Below are positions 5,289 to 5,508 of a stretch of DNA of 5,508 bases, piece after piece (within the stretch, counting starts at the first letter, position 1; each line of letters begins with the position of its first letter). Source of the stretch: REEB470 sp032117095 (GTDB lineage: Bacteria > Bacillota > Bacilli > Paenibacillales > YIM-B00363); NCBI GenBank assembly GCA_032117095.1, contig JAULZZ010000106.1:1-5508 (forward strand). The letters run 5' to 3'. The position numbers and the translations under genes are program-made. Below the pieces are notes generated by a model. The model worked only from the letters and a program-made list of their open reading frames with translations, had not been told where the DNA came from and did not search any database.

Positions 5289-5508
5289 ATGCACACCCCC
5301 CCTCGTTCGTTGCCAACGGCAGCACTAAAATACACGCTCATTTGCGGTTTGCCTGTTTGGCTGGCGGCATGTGATGCAGGGCCGCTGGAACAGCCCCCCC
5401 AAACTGCGTACGAAGAATGTCAATACGAAATGGAATTAACGGGCATTGAACTGGACTGCGACGACGACGAATCGAGCTGGTACAAGACAAAAAAGTATAC
5501 ATCCAAGT
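5289..5508 (+). CDS. Putative small lipoprotein, N-terminal part (runs off right edge)
   Basis: Seventy-three codons are visible. Residues 1-28 form a lipoprotein signal peptide: Arg6 and Lys14 in the n-region, a hydrophobic stretch (YTLICGLPVWL) and the lipobox LAAC with Cys28 as the lipidated residue. It should therefore sit on the outer face of the membrane. The mature part has a short Pro-rich linker, then two cysteines (Cys44, Cys57) flanking YEMELTGIELD, an acidic cluster (DCDDDE, 56-61) and SSWYKTKKYTSK. The Cys/acidic/Tyr-Lys pattern reminds me of small Bacillales lipoprotein-like proteins, often misnamed YhxA, and loosely of YgiB. That is a memory-based resemblance, not an identification. 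Two C7 runs lie in its first 38 codons. Translation is probably coupled to the preceding gene. Confidence 0.8.
   Translation, partial: MHTPPRSLPTAALKYTLICGLPVWLAACDAGPLEQPPQTAYEECQYEMELTGIELDCDDDESSWYKTKKYTSK

Overview
The window comes from a Gram-positive bacterium of the Bacillota, most likely in or near the Bacillales. SdhA and SdhC are the Bacillus type: SdhC is a single five-helix cytochrome b558 with four conserved histidines, with no separate SdhD in the window. UvrC reads almost like a Bacillus UvrC, and most genes have strong purine-rich Shine-Dalgarno (SD) sequences. Base composition looks roughly balanced. I cannot name the species.

Layout. On the minus strand, positions 1-515 hold the N-terminal part of sdhA (runs off the left edge), 661-1308 hold sdhC and 1655-3553 hold uvrC. 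A 145-nt gap between sdhC and sdhA holds a possible mRNA hairpin. A 346-nt gene-free stretch between sdhC and uvrC holds a long imperfect inverted repeat just upstream of sdhC. From a 162-nt divergent promoter region (3554-3715), three genes run on the plus strand: a two-helix potassium channel with a cytoplasmic RCK/TrkA-N domain (3716-4735), a soluble 163-residue protein of unknown family (4783-5274), and the start of a small lipoprotein with a Cys-Asp-Asp-Asp motif (5289 to the right edge).

How they fit together. sdhC and sdhA encode the membrane anchor and flavoprotein of succinate dehydrogenase (respiratory complex II / menaquinone reductase), with sdhB expected beyond the left edge. uvrC is nucleotide excision repair and is probably only a neighbour. 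The three plus-strand genes are closely spaced, with gaps of 47 and 14 nt and a well-formed SD before each gene. A good sigma-A type promoter precedes the first. They look like one operon for an envelope function connected with potassium flux. This is the part most likely to belong to a poorly described system. It resembles, by inference only, channel/lipoprotein/YgiC-like ATP-grasp/DUF350 neighbourhoods known from other bacteria, and the deciding genes lie outside the window.

I see no tRNA, rRNA, CRISPR array, insertion sequence, phage gene or convincing intrinsic terminator.
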